This document shows positions 49,058 through 58,496 of a stretch of 64,000 bases of DNA, one piece after another; the stretch's first letter is position 1; every line of letters starts with the position of its first letter. The notes beneath the pieces are model-generated. The model worked only from the letters and a program-made list of their open reading frames with translations. It made no database searches and was not told where the DNA came from. The translations under genes and the position numbers were made by a program. The stretch is from contig NZ_PAQR01000034.1 in the NCBI RefSeq assembly GCF_002709775.1, positions 1 through 64,000 of the forward strand, read 5' to 3'. The stretch is from Thalassospira sp. (GTDB lineage Bacteria > Pseudomonadota > Alphaproteobacteria > Rhodospirillales > Thalassospiraceae).

Positions 49058-51205
49058 GTGACACACGCCGCTGCAGTTCAGTCAAGCGCGATCACCATTG
49101 ATTCGGAAAGCCGCTTTATTAACCGCGAATTATCGTGGCTGGCATTCAACAATCGCGTTCTTGAGGAAGCCCAGAACAAGGGCCACCCGCTGCTTGAAAG
49201 ACTGCGTTTCCTGTCGATTTCAGCCAGCAACCTTGATGAATTTTACATGGTGCGTGTCGCCGGCCTCGTTGGTCAGGTCCGTGCCGGCATGACCAAGGTC
49301 AGTCAGGATGGCATGAGCCCGTCCGAACAGCTGCGCGCCATTACCTTCGATGCCAACCAGTTGATGCAGGATCAGCAACGCGTCTGGCGTCAGCTCAGCA
49401 GCGAGATGGAAAAACAGGGCATCTCGGTCATTGATAAGACCGACCTGACCCAGACGGACCGCAAATGGCTTGATGGCTATTTCATGCGCGAAATCTTCCC
49501 GACGCTGACCCCGCTTGCCATTGATCCGTCGCACCCCTTCCCGTTCATTCCGAACCTTGGCTTTGCCATCGTGATGCAGCTGTTTGATCCGGCTGACGGG
49601 CACAATATGCGCGGGCTGATCCCGGTGCCGCAGAAGATCGGCCGTTTCCTGCGCCTGCCGGGCCGAACTGAGCGCTATCTTCCGGTCGAACAGGCGATCT
49701 TGCTTTATCTTGGCAAGCTGTTCCCGGGCTTTGACATGATCGAACACGGTTTCTTCCGCGTCATTCGTGACTCGGATGTGGAAATCGAAGAAGAAGCCGA
49801 AGACTTGGTGCGCGTCTTCAAAACCGCCCTGAAACGTCGTCGCCGTGGCAGCATCATCCGCCTCAAGGTCAATGCGGCGATGCCCGAAGACATGCTTGAT
49901 TTCGTCATTGATGAACTTGATGTCGCACTCGAAGAAGTCGTCAAGGTCGATGGCCTTTTGGGCGTTGTCGATGTCAAACAGCTGATCGACTCTGATCTGC
50001 ATCATGACCTGCTGTTTTCGCCCTATGCGGCGCGCTATCCGGAACGGGTACGCGACTTTGGCGGCGATTGCTTTGCTGCGATCAGCAAAAAGGATCTGGT
50101 CGTCCATCACCCGTTCGAAGATTTCGATGTGGTGGTCCAGTTCCTTTTGCAGGCCGCACGTGACCCCGATGTCGTCACCATCAAACAGACGCTCTATCGC
50201 ACATCGGAAAACAGCCCGATCGTCAAGGCGCTGATTGCCGCTGCCGAGGCCGGAAAATCCGTCACCGCCATGGTCGAGCTCAAGGCGCGCTTTGACGAAG
50301 AAGCCAACCTGCGTTGGGCGGCCGATCTTGAACGTGCCGGGTGTCAGGTGGTCTATGGCTTCCTCGATTGGAAAACGCATGCCAAGATCTCGCTGGTGGT
50401 CCGCCGTGAAACCCACGGCCTTCGGACCTATACCCACTTCGGGACGGGCAACTATCACCCGATCACGGCGAAGTTCTATACCGACATCTCGTTCTTCTCC
50501 TGCGATCCGGCATTGGGCCGTGATGCAGCCAATATCTTTAACTTCATGACGGGTTATGCCACGCCGCGTTCTTTGGAAAAAATCGCGATTGCGCCGCATA
50601 CCCTGCGCCCGACGCTTTTGACCCACATCGATCAGGAAATCGAGAACTGCAAGGCTGGCAAGCCGTGCGGTATCTGGGCCAAGATGAACAGTCTGGTCGA
50701 CCCGGTGGTGATTGATGCGCTTTATCGTGCAAGCCAGGCCGGTGTTCATGTCGAACTGGTGGTACGTGGCATTTGCTGTCTGCGTCCGGGTGTGCCGGGG
50801 CTTTCGGAAAATATCCGCGTCAAATCGATTGTCGGCCGCTTCCTTGAACATTCGCGCATCGTGGTCTTTGCCAACGGTGCAAAGCTTCCGTCGCGCAAGG
50901 CCAAGGCGTTTATTTCCTCGGCCGACTGGATGCCGCGTAACCTTAACCGCCGCGTTGAAACGCTGGTCCCGGTTGAAAATCCGACCTGTCAGCAACAGAT
51001 TGTTGAACAGATCATGATTGCCAACCTCAAGGATACCGCACAGGCATGGCATCTGCAGGCAGACGGTTCCTATGAACGCTGCGAGGCAGATGAAAACGCA
51101 TTCTCGTCGCACAAATATTTCATGACCAATCCGTCACTTTCCGGTCGCGGAAGTGCGCTGGATCAAGCCGACCCGAATGTTCCCGTGCTAGAGCTTGATG
51201 ACTAA
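49058..51205 (+). CDS. ppk1: Polyphosphate kinase 1
   Basis: GTG start with SD aggagg; [59 protein letters not shown]. Confidence 0.96.
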   Translation: MTHAAAVQSSAITIDSESRFINRELSWLAFNNRVLEEAQNKGHPLLERLRFLSISASNLDEFYMVRVAGLVGQVRAGMTKVSQDGMSPSEQLRAITFDANQLMQDQQRVWRQLSSEMEKQGISVIDKTDLTQTDRKWLDGYFMREIFPTLTPLAIDPSHPFPFIPNLGFAIVMQLFDPADGHNMRGLIPVPQKIGRFLRLPGRTERYLPVEQAILLYLGKLFPGFDMIEHGFFRVIRDSDVEIEEEAEDLVRVFKTALKRRRRGSIIRLKVNAAMPEDMLDFVIDELDVALEEVVKVDGLLGVVDVKQLIDSDLHHDLLFSPYAARYPERVRDFGGDCFAAISKKDLVVHHPFEDFDVVVQFLLQAARDPDVVTIKQTLYRTSENSPIVKALIAAAEAGKSVTAMVELKARFDEEANLRWAADLERAGCQVVYGFLDWKTHAKISLVVRRETHGLRTYTHFGTGNYHPITAKFYTDISFFSCDPALGRDAANIFNFMTGYATPRSLEKIAIAPHTLRPTLLTHIDQEIENCKAGKPCGIWAKMNSLVDPVVIDALYRASQAGVHVELVVRGICCLRPGVPGLSENIRVKSIVGRFLEHSRIVVFANGAKLPSRKAKAFISSADWMPRNLNRRVETLVPVENPTCQQQIVEQIMIANLKDTAQAWHLQADGSYERCEADENAFSSHKYFMTNPSLSGRGSALDQADPNVPVLELDD

Positions 51206-51231
51206 AGACGACCAACAGGTGCCAACACCCT

Positions 51232-52713
51232 ATGCTGACTGACCAACGGGCTTCCAACCGCATCGCGATCATAGATGTTGGCTCCAACTCTGTGCGGCTT
51301 GTCATTTTTGATGGCATGACCCGCGCACCCATGCCGATCTTCAATGAAAAGGTCATGTGCGGCCTTGGCCGCGATCCCGACAATACCGGCCGGCTCAACC
51401 CCGAGGGGGTCGAGCTTGCCGTTGTCGCCATGCACCGCTTCTCCACCCTTCTGCGTGCGATGAAGGTCACCCATGTCGATGTACTGGCAACTGCCGCTGT
51501 GCGGGCTGCCACCGACGGCAAGGAATTCTGTGATCGTGTGGCATCGGAAACCGGGCTTACGGTCAAGGTCATTGATGGCCTTGAAGAAGCCCGCCTGTCC
51601 GCCCTTGGCATCATATCGGGCGATCCGATGGCATCGGGCATCATGGGCGATATCGGTGGCGGATCGCTTGAACTGGTCCTGCTTGATAAGGGCGAGATCA
51701 AAAAACGCGTCAGCCTGCCTTTGGGGGCAATGCGCCTGCATACGGTATTTGGGTCTGATCGGGCCCGCCTGACGGCCGAGATCAATCAACACCTTGATAC
51801 CGTTGACTGGCTGTCGGAGGGCAAAGGACAGCAGCTTTATGCGGTTGGCGGCTCCTGGCGCTCCATCGCCAAGCTGTTTATCGCCCAGGAAAACTATCCG
51901 ATTTCGGTGGTGCATAACCTTGCCATGCCCCAGTCGGAAATGGCCGAACTCACCCATATCATCTCGCAGCAAAGCCGCGTGTCGCTTGAAAAGATCGGCG
52001 GGGGTTCAAAACGCCGCATCGACAGCCTGCCGCATGCATCGCTTGTCATGAACATGCTGATGACCCGCATGAAGCCAAGCGAGGTCGTCTTTTCCGGCCA
52101 TGGCCTGCGTGAAGGCTGGATGTATGAAGTTCTGCCCGAAGATCTGCGCCAACGCGATCCGGTGCTTGAAGCCTGCTTCAGCTTTGCCGAGGACGGCGAA
52201 CGTTTCCATCAGCACGGCGAAGAAGTCGCCCAATGGTGTGCGCCGATCTTCTCCGAACTGCCGGTCAATATCGAACGCCTGCGTTTGGCCGCCTGCATCA
52301 TTGGCGATATCGGCTGGAACGAGCATCCCGATTACCGTGCGATCCAAAGCTACCACCGCATTTTGCGCCACCCCTATATCGACCTTAATCACCATGACCG
52401 GGTGTTCCTCGCCTACACCATTGGTTCGCGCTATACCGGCAATTTCAAGGGCGACGAGGCAAGCGACCGTATCCTGAGCGACGATGACCGCCTCACAGGC
52501 CGCCTGTTTGGCCACGTCATTCGCTTGGGGCACACCCTGTCTGGCGGGGTTGAGGGCATCCTGCCGCGAACACAACTGCTGCTCGAAGAAGGCAAACTGA
52601 TCTTGCAATTCGAAAAGCAGGCCGCAGCCCTTTACGGCGAAGTCGTTGAACAGCGTCTTTCGAAACTGGCCAAACTGATGAACCGCGAAAGTGTCGTCCG
52701 ATTGGCCGAATAA
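51232..52713 (+). CDS. ppx: Exopolyphosphatase (Ppx/GppA family)
   Basis: AIIDVGSNSVRLVIFDG; DIGGGSLELVLL; C-terminal HD-like region. Confidence 0.93.
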   Translation: MLTDQRASNRIAIIDVGSNSVRLVIFDGMTRAPMPIFNEKVMCGLGRDPDNTGRLNPEGVELAVVAMHRFSTLLRAMKVTHVDVLATAAVRAATDGKEFCDRVASETGLTVKVIDGLEEARLSALGIISGDPMASGIMGDIGGGSLELVLLDKGEIKKRVSLPLGAMRLHTVFGSDRARLTAEINQHLDTVDWLSEGKGQQLYAVGGSWRSIAKLFIAQENYPISVVHNLAMPQSEMAELTHIISQQSRVSLEKIGGGSKRRIDSLPHASLVMNMLMTRMKPSEVVFSGHGLREGWMYEVLPEDLRQRDPVLEACFSFAEDGERFHQHGEEVAQWCAPIFSELPVNIERLRLAACIIGDIGWNEHPDYRAIQSYHRILRHPYIDLNHHDRVFLAYTIGSRYTGNFKGDEASDRILSDDDRLTGRLFGHVIRLGHTLSGGVEGILPRTQLLLEEGKLILQFEKQAAALYGEVVEQRLSKLAKLMNRESVVRLAE

Positions 52714-52830
52714 GCCACGCGAAGGGGCTTAATGCCACCGGCACCCCACACTCCAAGCGCGCATTTCATTGACGCGACACACCAAAACCGTCACGATTAC
52801 GGCCCCTTTCCTGATCAGGAGTGCCGTGTC

Positions 52831-53160
52831 GTGACCGATACCAAGCAACCATCCGATCACCATCCGCACGACATCGTCGCGACACTGGCAAACATGTCTT
52901 TTCAGACACTTTGTCAGGAAATCACTGTTCTGCCCGACGACGATGACGGCATCGACAAACTGCGCGCCGCCGCAAGCGATGAAGAGAAATCATTGATTGA
53001 TCTTCTGATCGCGCTTCGGGGAAGCAGACTGGGCGAAATCGCGCCGCTATTTGCCAATGCCGGCGATGATACAACTGACGCAAAAATCACCTCAAGCGAT
53101 GTGCCCGATAACATGCTTTCACTGCTAACCGCACTCAAGGCCGTCAAAGGCGTACAATGA
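52831..53160 (+). CDS. Hypothetical protein (~109 aa), coupled to the DUF1835 gene
   Basis: GTG start after SD-like cagga; 4-bp overlap with the next CDS. Confidence 0.5.
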   Translation: MTDTKQPSDHHPHDIVATLANMSFQTLCQEITVLPDDDDGIDKLRAAASDEEKSLIDLLIALRGSRLGEIAPLFANAGDDTTDAKITSSDVPDNMLSLLTALKAVKGVQ

Positions 53161-54128
53161 AACCGCTCGACACCAAAACCACCCTGCATCTGCGCTGCGG
53201 ATCCGATATTCGTGAAACGCTAAAGACAGCCGGTTTCATCGGCGAGTTCCTTGAATTCTCCGATCCGTTCTGTCAGGGACCGGTGCCCGACCGGCCACGC
53301 GATGCCTTCATTGAAACCCGCGCCGCCTTCATCTCGGGCTCTTTTGACCTTCCCGACCAAGACGCGCTCGCGCGATTGCGCGGCGAATATGATGCCCTGG
53401 ATCGCCTTGGCAGTTATGACCATGTCGTGCTGTGGTTTGAACATGACAGCTACGATCAGCTTATTCTGGCCTTCCTGATGGACGCCATCGCCACCATCCA
53501 GCCCGAAACCGAGATTGACATTATATCGGTCAACCAGTCACCAGAGTTTGAACCCATCGACCGCTTCATCGGCCTCGGCCAACTCTCACCCAATGGGCTG
53601 ATCTGGTGCTGGGAAAACCACCGCACACCGCTCAATAGCGACATGCTGACATTCGGGGCAAAGGTCTGGAAGGCACTTCGCCAAGACGATCCCACCGACC
53701 TCAAGGCACTTGCGGAAACAGAAAACGCGCCCCTGCCCCATATGCCAGCGGCCCTCAAACGCCACCTCGCCGAACTGCCCGATGCCAAAACCGGCCTTGG
53801 CCTGACCCAAAGCCTGACCCTGCAAATCATCAGTGATTTGGGCCCAATGCCACTTGGCAAAGTCTTCGGCCATTTGATGCGCAGCTACGACCCGCTCCCC
53901 TATCTCGGGGATCTGATGTTCTGGTCCGAAGTCCAATGGATGATGAATTGCAAGGACCCGCTCTTCACCCTGTCCCCACCAGAACCCGACACCAACTGGT
54001 CGACACGCACCACAACCCTCACCGACACCGGCCAGGAAACCCTGACCGGCACCCGCAATTTCCTCGACACCTTCACCGGCACCCGTTGGGTCGGCGGTGT
54101 TCGGATCAGTCCGTCACATATGGATTAA
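53157..54128 (+). CDS. DUF1835-like domain protein
   Basis: LHLRCGSDIRETLKTAGFIGEFLEFSDPFCQGPVPD...VVLWFEHDSYDQLILAFLM. Confidence 0.75.
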   Translation: MKPLDTKTTLHLRCGSDIRETLKTAGFIGEFLEFSDPFCQGPVPDRPRDAFIETRAAFISGSFDLPDQDALARLRGEYDALDRLGSYDHVVLWFEHDSYDQLILAFLMDAIATIQPETEIDIISVNQSPEFEPIDRFIGLGQLSPNGLIWCWENHRTPLNSDMLTFGAKVWKALRQDDPTDLKALAETENAPLPHMPAALKRHLAELPDAKTGLGLTQSLTLQIISDLGPMPLGKVFGHLMRSYDPLPYLGDLMFWSEVQWMMNCKDPLFTLSPPEPDTNWSTRTTTLTDTGQETLTGTRNFLDTFTGTRWVGGVRISPSHMD

Positions 54129-54139
54129 AAGTCGAGCCC

Positions 54140-55060
54140 CTACACCTCGCCCAACCCGCGCGACACCCGGAAAATCTCGCCGCGCAGCCACTTGTGCGCG
54201 GCGTTGGCGGCGTTGCGGACGTGCCAGTATTGGGCAAAGCCGTATTCCGGAAAGTCCAATGGCAGATCAAACTCGCCAAAGCCCTGCATCATCGAGCCTG
54301 ACAGGCGTGATGGCAGGGTGGCGATGATGTCCGTGCCGCGGATCAGGTTGGCAACGCTTGCAAAGGTCGGCACCTGAAGCGCTGTACGTCTTGATCGGCC
54401 AAGCCCGCGCAGGATGTCGTCAATTTGCGAGCTGTCATTGGCCCCGATCATCACGCGTGCGTGGCTGGCTGCACAATAGCGGTCAAGCGTATCGGGCGGA
54501 TGATCATGAAATGCCGGGTCATAAAAGCACCGCATCCGTTCACCAAACAGGCCTTGGCGGGCAATATCACCATGCTTGCCTGCGTGATCGATACTGATCG
54601 CGTGATCAATCGTACCATCGCGCAGCCATCTGACAGTCCTGTCCACACCCGGCACCGACAGAACCTTGAGCCGCACGTCGGCCGCACAATTCTGCAGCCG
54701 CTTCATCAGCCCAGGCAGGACCACCGCCACCTCATAGTCATTGGCCCCAATCACAAAATGTGCAGAGTGATCGGCATTATCCGGATCAAACGCAACCACA
54801 CGGGTCAGGCTTCGCATCCCTTGCAAAAGCATGCGGACCTGCGGCGCGATTTCATCGGCATGGGCCGTTGGTGCAATGGATCGGCCTGATCGCACGAATA
54901 GCGGATCGCCAATAATCTGGCGCAACCGATCCAGCCCGTGGCTGACCGTGGGTTGCCCGATGTCAAGGCGGTGTGCAGCTGCCGTCACCGATCCCTCGTC
55001 ATAGATCGTCAGAAACAGCCGAAGCAGGCGATAATCAAGATCCAAATCATCGATATTCAT
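54140..55060 (-). CDS. LysR family transcriptional regulator
   Basis: MNIDDLDLDYRLLRLFLTIYDEGSVTAAAHRLDIGQPTVSHGLDRLRQIIGDPLFVRSGR. Confidence 0.93.
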   Translation of the reverse strand: MNIDDLDLDYRLLRLFLTIYDEGSVTAAAHRLDIGQPTVSHGLDRLRQIIGDPLFVRSGRSIAPTAHADEIAPQVRMLLQGMRSLTRVVAFDPDNADHSAHFVIGANDYEVAVVLPGLMKRLQNCAADVRLKVLSVPGVDRTVRWLRDGTIDHAISIDHAGKHGDIARQGLFGERMRCFYDPAFHDHPPDTLDRYCAASHARVMIGANDSSQIDDILRGLGRSRRTALQVPTFASVANLIRGTDIIATLPSRLSGSMMQGFGEFDLPLDFPEYGFAQYWHVRNAANAAHKWLRGEIFRVSRGLGEV

Positions 55061-55100
55061 GCATATGTATTATCATACTCATCGAATTGATCATATGCAT
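55059..55100. promoter_or_regulatory. Inverted-repeat operator between LysR and the SDR/NmrA gene
   Basis: atgcatatg-N24-catatgcat, perfect 9-bp arms. Confidence 0.5.
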
Positions 55101-55161
55101 TACTCGGCCCAGATTCCTCCCATGAACAGGCAGTGCCTGAACCCTTATCGGAGAAACTGAC

Positions 55162-56025
55162 ATGACCGTATTGATCACTGGCGCCACCGGCCAACTCGGA
55201 AGCCTTGTTGTCAAACACCTGCTGGATCGCATCCCGGCAAATGATATCGCCGTAAGTGTCCGAAGCCCTGAAAAGGCCGCCGATCTTGCCGCCAAGGGCA
55301 TTGATGTCCGTCTGGGCGATTTCAATGACCTTGCCCTGATGACCAATGCGTTCAAGGGTATTGATACCGCGCTGATCATCTCGGCCGAGGATGACAACGC
55401 CAAGCGCATCGCGCAGCACCGCACAGCCGTCGATGCCGCCAAGGCCGCAGGCGTCAAACACATCGTCTATACCAGCATCATCGATCCCAAGGCCGACGCC
55501 GACTTCACCTATTCGGCCATTCACCTCGATACCGAAAATTACATCCGCGAAAGCGGCCTTGCCTACACCCTGCTGCGCAACAGCTTCTATGCTGACTTGC
55601 TGCTTGCCGGTGTTCCGCATGCGCTTGAAACCGGTGATTTCGGCGCCCCGGCCGGGGATGCCAAAATCACCTATATCCCGCGCAATGATCTGGCAGAGGC
55701 CGCCGCGACCGTCCTTGCCAACCCGGCAGATCATATCAACAAAACCTATGACCTGACCGGCACCAAGGGTGTCACCCATGACGAGATCGCAGGTTACATT
55801 GCCAATGCCACCGGCAAACCGGTCAAATTCGTTGACCTGCCCGCCGAAGTCCATACCGGCATCCTGAGCAGCCTGGGCCTGCCCGGCCACCTTATTGAGG
55901 CCCTTGCAGGGCTTTATGTCGGCGCAAAGAAAGGCGACTACGAAACCGTCAGCAGCGATTTCGAAACTCTGGTTGGCCGCAAGCCGCAATCTGTCGAAGA
56001 CTTCGTTGCAAAGGCGCTGAAATGA
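55162..56025 (+). CDS. NmrA/QorB-like NAD(P)-binding oxidoreductase
   Basis: MTVLITGATGQLGSLVVKHLLDRIPANDIAVSVRSPEKAADLAAKGIDVRLGDF; HIVYTSIID. Confidence 0.9.
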   Translation: MTVLITGATGQLGSLVVKHLLDRIPANDIAVSVRSPEKAADLAAKGIDVRLGDFNDLALMTNAFKGIDTALIISAEDDNAKRIAQHRTAVDAAKAAGVKHIVYTSIIDPKADADFTYSAIHLDTENYIRESGLAYTLLRNSFYADLLLAGVPHALETGDFGAPAGDAKITYIPRNDLAEAAATVLANPADHINKTYDLTGTKGVTHDEIAGYIANATGKPVKFVDLPAEVHTGILSSLGLPGHLIEALAGLYVGAKKGDYETVSSDFETLVGRKPQSVEDFVAKALK

Positions 56026-56477
56026 TCGGATCAAAACGCCATCTTCTGGCTGCCCTGCCGGTCGCTTTCTTCGCCTTCATGCCATCGCTTCACGCCGGCG
56101 AGATCGAAGACCGCAACACCGCCAACGCCGTCGCCTTCTATGAAATGGTCTTTAACGACAAGGACGTCGACGGCGCGATCACGCAATTCATCGGCGATGA
56201 ATATATTCAGCATAACCCGGTCGCCCCGGACGGCATCGAAGGTTTCCGGACGGCCATTTCCGGCTGGCTGGCGGCTGATCCGTCCATCCATGCTGAAATC
56301 ATCCGCACCGTCGCCGAAGACGATCTGGTCGTACTTCACGTCCGATCCACCTCGGCACAGGGCGAGCGTGCTGTGATGGATATCTTCCGCTTTGATGACA
56401 ATGGCAAGGTCGTCGAACATTGGGACGTCGCCCAGCCCGTCCCGGCCGAAATGCCCCACGACAACACGATGTTCTGA
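56022..56477 (+). CDS. SnoaL-like/NTF2-fold secreted protein
   Basis: Signal peptide; AVAFYEMVFNDKDVDGAITQFIGDEYIQHNPVAPDGIEGF...IFRFDDNGKVVEHWDVAQPVP. Confidence 0.87.
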   Translation: MIGSKRHLLAALPVAFFAFMPSLHAGEIEDRNTANAVAFYEMVFNDKDVDGAITQFIGDEYIQHNPVAPDGIEGFRTAISGWLAADPSIHAEIIRTVAEDDLVVLHVRSTSAQGERAVMDIFRFDDNGKVVEHWDVAQPVPAEMPHDNTMF

Positions 56478-56508
56478 GTTCTCCCCGCGTCCCGAGACCC
56501 CAACGAAA

Positions 56509-56537
56509 AACAGCCGCCCGTTTCCCGGGCGGCTGTT
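56509..56537. terminator. Rho-independent terminator between convergent genes
   Basis: aacagccgcccgtttcccgggcggctgtt. Confidence 0.75.
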
Positions 56538-56581
56538 ATCGTTTCCAACGCATGCAACAGGTCCGGGTTCGGCTCCGCGCG

Positions 56582-58450
56582 TCAGAAACGAAGTGTCATG
56601 CTGACCTCGGCACAGCTTTCGGCATTACCCGCATCGGTGATGTTATGCGCCAGTGACAACCTGCTTTGCATCGCCCCGGCGCTAAAGCCAAAGCCACCCG
56701 TCATCGATTGGTTGCCATATTCATCAACGTCACTGCCAAGGAACGGCGATACAATTCCCATCGGCTGCCCGTCAAGATCACGCAGCTCAAAGCCATAACT
56801 GATGGTACCGGCAATGGTGTATTCGGTGTAATCCGCCCGCCCGGCAAGGTAACTGCCCTCAAGCGCGGCATTCAGCCCCAAAGCACTGTCTGAAAGCCGC
56901 ACCCCGCCGCCAATGTCAAACGCCGTCGTGTCATCATTCAGCTCGTCGGTGAAGTCATGCACCATCCCCGTCTCGACAAACGGCGTCACCACCAATGTGT
57001 TGAAGCTGAACTTATAAGCCACCTCGACCGACGGCCTGATTTGCCGTGTGTTTGACCGCGAACTGTCAACGAAGGTGCCATCGCTTTCGACATAACTGTC
57101 AATCGTCTTGCGCGCCGCCAGAAGCGAAACCGACGGACTAAGGGTCAGTGGCATCTCGTCATTCGGACGATAGGCATAAATCCCTTTGACCGAGGCATAC
57201 CACATCGCGGATTCCGTGCTTCCGCGAACCCCGTCATTGTCGCGCGTGACATCAATATCGCCCAGCGAATAGCCCGCCTCCGTCACGATATTGAAGTTTT
57301 CAAGCGGATTGATGATCGCATAGGGTGACAGCACCCACGCACTTTCCGTGTAAGTGCCATTGTTAAACGTCGTGTTCAGATCGGTATCGGTATAACCAAT
57401 CGACACCCCGGCAATGACTTTTTCCATCACCCGATAGTCCGCGCCGATGTTATAGCCCCAGACATCCCCGTCATAACGGTTATCATCGGTGCCATCATCA
57501 TAGTCGTTATCGACCGAGGTAAAGGACCCCCGTCCCCAAACCGTGATCGGCGACGCATCGGCAAAGGCCGCACGGCCATCCACGCCAGAAGCACCTCCAA
57601 TAGCGCCCTGATCGGTCGGACCAAGGGCCAGTGCATTTTCGCGCGCCAGATCGGCGGCAATTTCAGAACTGTCAAAGCTTGCCCGCATGGCAAGACCGCG
57701 CATCATATCGCGCGTGTCCCCATGATCATCATCGTCGTAATCGTCATCGACAACCATGCTGACTTCACCAGAAAGCTGCATCTGATGATATGGATATTCG
57801 TCCTCACGAACCGCCAACGGATCGGCAAGCCCATTGCGGACCGGATTGCCACCGACCGCCTCGGGATTGATCGTATTCACATTCGAGTTGCTGATCACTG
57901 TGGCAACCCGCGACCCGATATTTTGCTGGATGACGGTTGTCTGCGACCGCGACACGGCACTGGTCACCGCTTTCGTTGTGGTCTCCTGACTTTGACTGAC
58001 CTGCCCGCCACCGGACGCGACCACACAAGTTGGCAAGATCAGAAAGTCGGCAGCGTCAGATGTCCTAATCGTTTCGCCCGTCGTCTCAATGTTGATGCCA
58101 CTTTTTTGCGCCGTAAACGTGTATTCGAGGGTATCTTTATTGTTTGGCGCCGAATTGGTAATGCTTCCTGTGTCTTCTCGGGCACTATCAACATACAGCT
58201 CAATGCTGGTTGTCGCGGCAAAACCAAGATTGCTCGTCCACTCAAACCGGATGGTTTCATTCGCATCAAAGCTAAGATTATTAAACGTGAGTCTGCCAAT
58301 GTTGGAAATCACCGACGGAGGTGACTGTTGTGTCGCATTGTTAAGAGCGCTACAGCCGCTCGACATTGCATAAGCAGGACTGGTCAGCGCAACCGTTCCC
58401 ATCAGCCCCGCGACAACTCCGGCACCCGTACCGTATTTCAATACATTCAT
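56582..58450 (-). CDS. Autotransporter-domain outer-membrane protein (paralog 1)
   Basis: MNVLKYGTGAGVVAGLMGTVALTSPAYA signal; C-terminal beta-barrel WGRGSFTSVDNDYDDGTDDNRYDGDVWGYNIGADYRV...EVSMTLRF ending in F. Confidence 0.85.
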   Translation of the reverse strand: MNVLKYGTGAGVVAGLMGTVALTSPAYAMSSGCSALNNATQQSPPSVISNIGRLTFNNLSFDANETIRFEWTSNLGFAATTSIELYVDSAREDTGSITNSAPNNKDTLEYTFTAQKSGINIETTGETIRTSDAADFLILPTCVVASGGGQVSQSQETTTKAVTSAVSRSQTTVIQQNIGSRVATVISNSNVNTINPEAVGGNPVRNGLADPLAVREDEYPYHQMQLSGEVSMVVDDDYDDDDHGDTRDMMRGLAMRASFDSSEIAADLARENALALGPTDQGAIGGASGVDGRAAFADASPITVWGRGSFTSVDNDYDDGTDDNRYDGDVWGYNIGADYRVMEKVIAGVSIGYTDTDLNTTFNNGTYTESAWVLSPYAIINPLENFNIVTEAGYSLGDIDVTRDNDGVRGSTESAMWYASVKGIYAYRPNDEMPLTLSPSVSLLAARKTIDSYVESDGTFVDSSRSNTRQIRPSVEVAYKFSFNTLVVTPFVETGMVHDFTDELNDDTTAFDIGGGVRLSDSALGLNAALEGSYLAGRADYTEYTIAGTISYGFELRDLDGQPMGIVSPFLGSDVDEYGNQSMTGGFGFSAGAMQSRLSLAHNITDAGNAESCAEVSMTLRF

Positions 58451-58496
58451 GATCTGTCCCCACCGCTCCAGGTCTTGGCCTGCATGCTCGGTCTCA

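Noticed and set aside
49220-51112. 630-aa minus-strand ORF opposite ppk1
   Set aside because: Shadow of a confidently assigned ppk1; no plausible product.
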